DNA from: Morella rubra
Lineage: Eukaryota > Streptophyta > Magnoliopsida > Fagales > Myricaceae
Direction of reading: 5' to 3'
Assembly (NCBI GenBank): GCA_003952965.2
Contig: RXIC02000078.1
Coordinates: 62,001 to 126,000, forward strand
DNA length: 64,000 bases
The notes under the pieces are model-generated. The model worked only from the letters and a program-made list of their open reading frames with translations. It was not told where the DNA came from and did no database searches. Position numbers and translations under genes: made by a program. How positions within the stretch are numbered: position 1 is the stretch's first letter; each line of letters starts with the position of its first letter. Shown here piece after piece: positions 55,196-64,000 of this stretch.

Positions 55196-57061
55196 CTTAA
55201 GCATCCAATTAAGTTTAAGGTATGGATTTGAAAAGTAAGAAACTAGTGTACTTACTACGTCCCGACAATCTTAGCAGTATTAGCAACACCTTCACTTCCT
55301 TCAAAGATCCTCGCCATTCCGAAGTCTCAGATCTTGGGGTTCATGTCATTGTTCAGTAACACATTACTAGCTTTAAGGTCCCGATGGATGATCCTAAGTC
55401 GAGAATCCTCGTGAAGATAAAGAGTTCCCCTGGCAATTCCATTTATTATGTTCAGCCGTGTGCTCCAATTGAGTTGTGCACGTCTTCTCTGATCTATCCA
55501 CCAATATTTGAGAGGAGTTCAATTTATAGTTGAATATAACAAAATCCATTTGTCATTCAGCTGAAAGTTTAAATGTTGATTCGAGTACCCATTCGGGAAA
55601 AAAAAAAAAAAAGATTCAGAGGAAGGAAATTGACTAACTAAAGAGAAAGACATCTAGGCTGCTGTTCGGCATGAATTCATAAACCAGTATCTTTTCCTCT
55701 CGGTCTAAGCAAAAACCCAGAAGCCTGACAAGATTTTTGTGTTGAAGCTTCATTCTCAGTAGGACCATTTGTGAATTCCTCTGAACCCTGCTCGGAACAG
55801 TAAGAGAACCTCTTTACTGCTACTTCCTTTCCATCACTCATTATACCCTACAAAAGATCGTTTGCATTTACTCATCAATATATAAAAGGCAAATTAATTG
55901 ATACTTTTCTGGCGTTCTTGACTTGGAAATCACAATAGCAATGCTTCTTTATCGTCATCATCCTCCATCTTTGTTTCTATTCTGTTGCAATTTCAGATAT
56001 ATTACCTTGTAAACAGGGCCAAAACCACCTTGGCCGAGCTTATTTGAATCAGAGAAGTTGTTAGTAGCTACTTGTAATGATACCAAATCAATATAGGGGA
56101 AATCCGGAGCTTTTAGGTCATTTCTTCCTCGAAAACTGTGGGGATGGAACTCTATGATGCAAGAATCACCAATAGTTGCTTGCTGGGCGATAATTTCCTT
56201 TTTCCCTGAACAGAACAGAATGGTGGTATTAATAGTGACAAGAGAGGGTAAAAAGTTGTGACGCAAATTACTTGGTGAGCACAAGCATCTTTACGTTTTT
56301 GAGCCTTCTTGTTGACAAGGCAATAAACACAGGAAGAGATAAGAACTATTGCCAAGGATGCTGACACAGCTGTAAGGATTCTGAACATCCAAATTTTACT
56401 TCCATTACCTGCGCATTTGGAAGGAGATCATTCGGGCATTATCATCCATTATCATGTCGAATAGTGTAGTAAAAGCGATTTAAGTTAGATAAGTGGGTTT
56501 CTTGACAAGTACTTACTTCCCCCCTGCGCATTAGTTGAACTAGGAGATTTTGATACTCCTCCATAAAAGTTGTATAATTCATACCTCAAGAAGCAACTAC
56601 GACTAAGAAGTCTTGCACCAACAGAGAAATAACAGCACGTCAAAATATTTGTTATCGCTATCTGAAGGCATGAATTACAGCCATCGGGGGACAAGTCCCT
56701 AGTGCACTGCAGTAGAGCATAAATTGTTTTACCGTCAAAGGCTGCTTCTCCAGTGGCATGCATGTCAGTTGACAAATTGAAAGCTGCCTTCAGGGTAAGG
56801 TTATTCAACGTCTCCTTCACAACAGATTTGAACTGTTCTGGTTGTGAGACATCCTGGGCGTTGTCTAAGCCAATGTTTTCTGCGGTATTCAATTTGCCAA
56901 AGAAATTTTGGTTGGAGTAGCGCAATTGGCAGTCCTCCTCCCACACAGCTGCTTCTCTAGAGTTTGGACAAAGCTTCAAAATGTCTTGTAAAGCGGTTTT
57001 GACGCAGTCCCGGCAGGATTCATCGGTGATATAATTGAGGCACATGTGGAGGTCATAAACT

Positions 57062-58509
57062 TGTTAGAAGTATGTCCTAAAAATCAGTTTTATTTAAAGA
57101 TGATTATATAATAATTATTTATTTTGTATTTATCACATATGTTTATTTATTTATGGGTATTGTGTTGTGGCATAAGATGTCACACAGTTTTATTGTTAAG
57201 TGACATTGTAGAGAAGTCATGAATGATTAATGAATCAAAGGCAGAGAGTATGACTTTTCGGTTCTTTGTTACTTGACGTTTGTTCTAGACCAAGGTACAT
57301 GTTTATGTATATAGGTCTACACTCGTTGTGCCTCTATTAAATAGGATGATGACTCTGTCATTGAGGTGGTGATCTTAAGCAAACGAGTGGATGCATTGTA
57401 AGAGTATATGCATTGAATGAGATCTAACATGAATATCTTCTAGAAGTGATCACCGATGGTGAGAATGATATTCGACACAATCGACTTATGTATCCTTAGA
57501 CTTGAGAGGTTTATGTGGAATTGTTTGTTGTATACTTGTGCTCTGACCGAGTCATTTGGTGATGATCTTTATAGGTCAGATATTCCAGACAAAATTAGGT
57601 CTTGTATATAAGTACCGTTTGTTTCCCAATATTTTGAGGCATGAAAATTTCAGCAAAACAAACACATTCCAAATTTTTTAACTTTTACACATACATACTT
57701 CACTTTCACAAACCCCAATAAATCTCAATAAAGTAGAGATTCTTAAAATTTCGGGAATATTCCCCAAATTTTGGCAAACAAACACATAGTAAATAGTTTT
57801 GTATAGATGCTCAATAAGGAATCCACCAGTCTCTTAATGAGATAGTATATTTATTAAATCTATATGACGTTGAACTCTGAAAAATCACTGGTCAGTGTAA
57901 TTAATAAATTGCTTTGGAAACAATTTGGGAGTTCAACAAATTACAGATTGGAATTAAGAATTATATGAGCTAGGGATTTAATCGGTGATATTATTCTGAT
58001 CATATTGCTCATGTGGAATATAGAATGGTGGAAAGATAAATAAGTTAATATTGTTGGCAAAAGGGATTTCACAAATCAATCTCAAAATTCTCGGGGGTGA
58101 ATTGTAATATATTGGTGGACTTGATTACAATTAGTAGAAGCCCAAAATTCGGAATAAAAGAATATAAGGGAGCTAATGGAAAAATAGTTTTCCATGTGAT
58201 CCTACGGCCGAGATTTGAGATCCCTAACGATCTCACGCATATCACAGCTAGGGTTTTTATATATAAGGATAATTATGAGATAGTCTACCCTAATTCATTT
58301 TAATTGACTAATTGTTAGTCTAAGAGTTGGCCATTAAGACTAAGAGAAAATCCTAATAGTTGTGAGCGTGGAGAGGAAGGAGGCAGAACACTTGAGTTGC
58401 TATTGTAGAATCTCGAGATTGTGAATTCGACAAGAACTTGAAGATTATCGAAGAATTTCAGGATCTAAAAAGAGAATTGATAAGTTAATTTTCCGCAAAT
58501 AAACTTTCA
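57062..58509 (+). mobile_element. Solo LTR in CRK3 (right-arm copy)
   Basis: 1448 bp from tgttagaagtatgtcc to ctttca, flanked by aaact at 57057-57061 and 58510-58514. Orthologous to the left-arm LTR: same position in the exon, same target duplication, same missing internal region. It differs by scattered substitutions and small indels, giving a net 6-bp length difference. Confidence 0.88.
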
Positions 58510-58752
58510 AAACTATCTCAGGTCAGTTGATCCTGTAGAGGCATTGTAGTATTTGGAAGCAGAAGCATTTGAGGATAAAGAATGAAGGAGAGCGTTGAGA
58601 TTACTTTGAAATGAACTCCCATCTGTATAATTAGTTGTGTTGGAACAAAGACGATACGGAGGGTCCGCATAGGCCAGATCCCAGAGGTGGGCGAGGAAAG
58701 CAAAAAGCATAAGCAATCGAATGACTTTTGGCACATTCTGGGAATAAATCAT

Positions 58753-60140
58753 TCTTCTACTTTTTGAGTCCGGTTAGTACCCACAATAACGGCAAAATTT
58801 CTCTATATAGTATCTCTAGGAATTTCCTTTTGTTTTAAACCTTCACAATAAGCAGAACGGCCAGTTCTGGCTCTGTGCGTAAATGAATTAACAGGTAATT
58901 TCCTAGGAGCGTTCTTAGGCGAAAATTCAGTCTATCATTGTTCTAAGATTCAACATCGAACCAGTTCGTCGAAAGTTGTATAAACAATCGACAGTACAGA
59001 AAATTCGTACACTGACTTCTTACAAAAGACTACTGATCCTGAAGTGGGGCCATCATATTTTAAGTACTTATTCTGTGTTCTTTATAGTTTTCTTTGGGTA
59101 AGTATTTTATAATAACTTCTTTGATGTTGATATCTCATCATCCTCGAATCCAACTTCGGAAGACTGCAATAATAGACAAGGGAAGTTTTCCCTCATCCGC
59201 TTGGGGACAAAAAGGTTCTTTCCGGGATAATTTGTTTAAGACAATCTTAGCCTTTATACAAACAAGAGACTTGCGGCTGAGGCTGTAGTTTCCAGGAAGG
59301 TACTGTTTGGCACATTTCGGTTTGACAAATTAACCAAGGGGGCTTTAGGTAGTCTGACTGCTTTTTTTTTTTTTTTTTTTTTTGGTTTCTAGGCAACTAA
59401 GTGTCATTCATGACAACTATTACAAAGTTCACGGGGGTTGAGGGAGATTATCCCAAGCCAAAATATCACAAGGAATACAGTGAATAGGTATGTTTTCATC
59501 AATTTTCTCCTTAATTAGTAGCCCATTTTGCCAGATTGGGAGCTAGCATGTGGCTTCACGGCTTGTGTGAGAGAATTTCCAGCTTGTTTGATCCTGCATT
59601 AACGCTCTGATATCCATGATCCTGCATTATTTTGTTTTGACGGTCCGGATTCTCCGTTGCTATCTAATAAATTGTTATTCTGGAGATCACAATATCGAAA
59701 TATCCTTATAACCCGTAGGGGCCCCGCCCGGGTTCTCACCTACCCAACGGTGAATATTGACCAATCAAGGGGTCAGACGGTCATTGCCGACGCCTAAGAG
59801 AAGTTCAATCCAAGAGGTAAATTATATATTCAACTGTTACAGTTACTGCAAGTTCCTTTTCCTTCTCTTTTCATTTTATTTTCGGGAATTAGGCTGCAAG
59901 TTCCCGACAATTTTTCTGTCGCGGAGAACAGGAACCTTTTTTTCCTTTAACTTGCTTTCCAACTTACATGACAGGATGCTAAATTTTTCCACAGACATCT
60001 CTACAACCTTAGGCACCTTCCTTGCGTACGTGTATCACATATAGCATGTCCGGCCATGATCAATGATACAGACATTTTTGATATATTTTCTGTTTCCAAA
60101 CACGCTAAAATAGCACGAAAACTTGAAATCCGGCCAGTAA
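58753..60140. other. Intergenic region CRK3-CRK2 (right arm)
   Basis: Mirror of 29310-31443, with a single copy of the 280-bp unit (poly(T) at about 59364-59383 on +) and no MITE. It should contain the CRK3 promoter remnant and the CRK2 3' flank. No gene seen. Confidence 0.75.
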
Positions 60141-63489
<3,349 letters not shown>

Positions 63490-64000
63490 AGGTTGACAAC
63501 TGTAGCTTAATGGTGGTCGAGACTCGAGATGGAAAGGTACATAACCTGGTTTCTGAATTCTGAATAAGCAGAAAGGAGTCCAAATGCTTCCTGGTGATCC
63601 ACTCAGTCTTTACAAAATGATTCAGCCAAAAACTCGTGCAACATTAACTATTAATTGCACAGAAACTTCCGACCTTATTAAGCTGCATGGACAGTGACCG
63701 AATTTAGGACCTCTCTTTGGGAGGGAACCATTGGACATTGCACCGAAACTTCTAGCTCAAGGTATATACTCACTGCAAACTCCTCCGGATATTGATCTGA
63801 GGAAAATTTTACCGAGTCTTTTGGTTGACAAAATTTAAGCCGCTAGGCAGTTTCTATCTCTATATTATATTTTATTCTTTGTGGAATAATCTTTTTTTTT
63901 TTCCCTACACCTTTGTGGAATAGTCAATGGCGTTCATCGATAGAGATGATACCATTAAACAACTAACACTGCTTAAAATATTTTTAATTATTGTTCTTCT
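63490..64000. other. CRK2 5' flank (right arm), cut by the window end
   Basis: Reverse complement of 25451-25959, including ctatcgatgaacgccattga read on -. It holds the CRK2 promoter region. No gene seen. Symmetry continues to the last base, so the arm extends beyond the window. Confidence 0.85.

Larger units (their letters stand above)
54324..58752 (-). pseudogene. CRK subtype A pseudogene (CRK3, right arm)
   Basis: Exon remnants on -: complement of 58515-58752 plus 56517-57056 (exon 1 split by the LTR), 56283-56408, 56006-56205, 55639-55847, 55256-55493, 54697-54847 and 54324-54609. It shares with the left copy the exon 1 frameshift/TAG, the solo LTR and the TGA before DFG. Exon 5 is uninterrupted here (238 bases, HRDLKASN readable), because the MITE is absent. 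Two extra lesions are private to this copy. A TG is lost in exon 4 (ACAAATGGTCC for ACAAATGTGGTCC), making it 209 bases. A TG is lost in exon 7 (ATCTGGGGAG for ATCTGTGGGGAG), which shifts the C-terminus. It cannot encode a kinase. Confidence 0.92.

Overview
This is nuclear DNA of a dicot-type flowering plant, AT-rich and with short GT-AG exons, long introns and many nested transposable elements. The species cannot be named from the sequence. Three kinds of gene are recognisable: a zeta-class glutathione S-transferase (maleylacetoacetate isomerase), a mitochondrial LpxD-type acyltransferase of the plant lipid A-like pathway, and a cluster of cysteine-rich receptor-like kinases (CRKs, two DUF26/Gnk2 domains, a transmembrane helix and a Ser/Thr kinase).

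Layout. 1-16.6 kb: a roughly 2.8 kb block (3' end of a LEA_2/NDR1-HIN1-like gene plus the last five LpxD exons) occurs twice in direct orientation, at 1-2945 and 11392-14088, on either side of the GSTZ gene (3948-9384, + strand). The second copy belongs to a complete ten-exon LpxD gene (16592-12304, - strand, 304 codons). The first copy is a pseudogene tail. 16.6-25 kb: an intact CRK of subtype A (CRK1, 18428-21180), a LINE RNase H remnant and a locally duplicated AT-rich region.

25.45-64.0 kb: a very large inverted repeat. The left arm (25451-44877) carries CRK2 (subtype B, intact), CRK3 (subtype A, pseudogene) and the first exon of CRK4 (subtype B), all on +. The right arm (49685 to past the window end) carries the same three in mirror order on -. 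The central spacer (about 4.8 kb) holds kinase exons 2-7 of the right-hand CRK4, which the left copy lacks, and 2-3 kb of sequence found nowhere else in the window, including a decayed Mutator-like transposase fragment.

The arms are nearly identical in CRK2 and CRK4 exon 1 but differ in mobile elements. A solo LTR inside CRK3 is shared with the same target-site duplication, so it predates the duplication. A Harbinger-like MITE in the CRK3 catalytic loop, two Mutator-like elements, another MITE and a 280-bp tandem duplication occur only in the left arm. CRK3 is dead in both arms: frameshift, LTR and a nonsense codon just before DFG. The right CRK4 has a one-base frameshift just after the kinase lysine. 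By reading frame, CRK1 and the two CRK2 copies are the functional receptors here. CRKs are plasma-membrane kinases linked in other plants to immunity and redox signalling; no ligand can be inferred.
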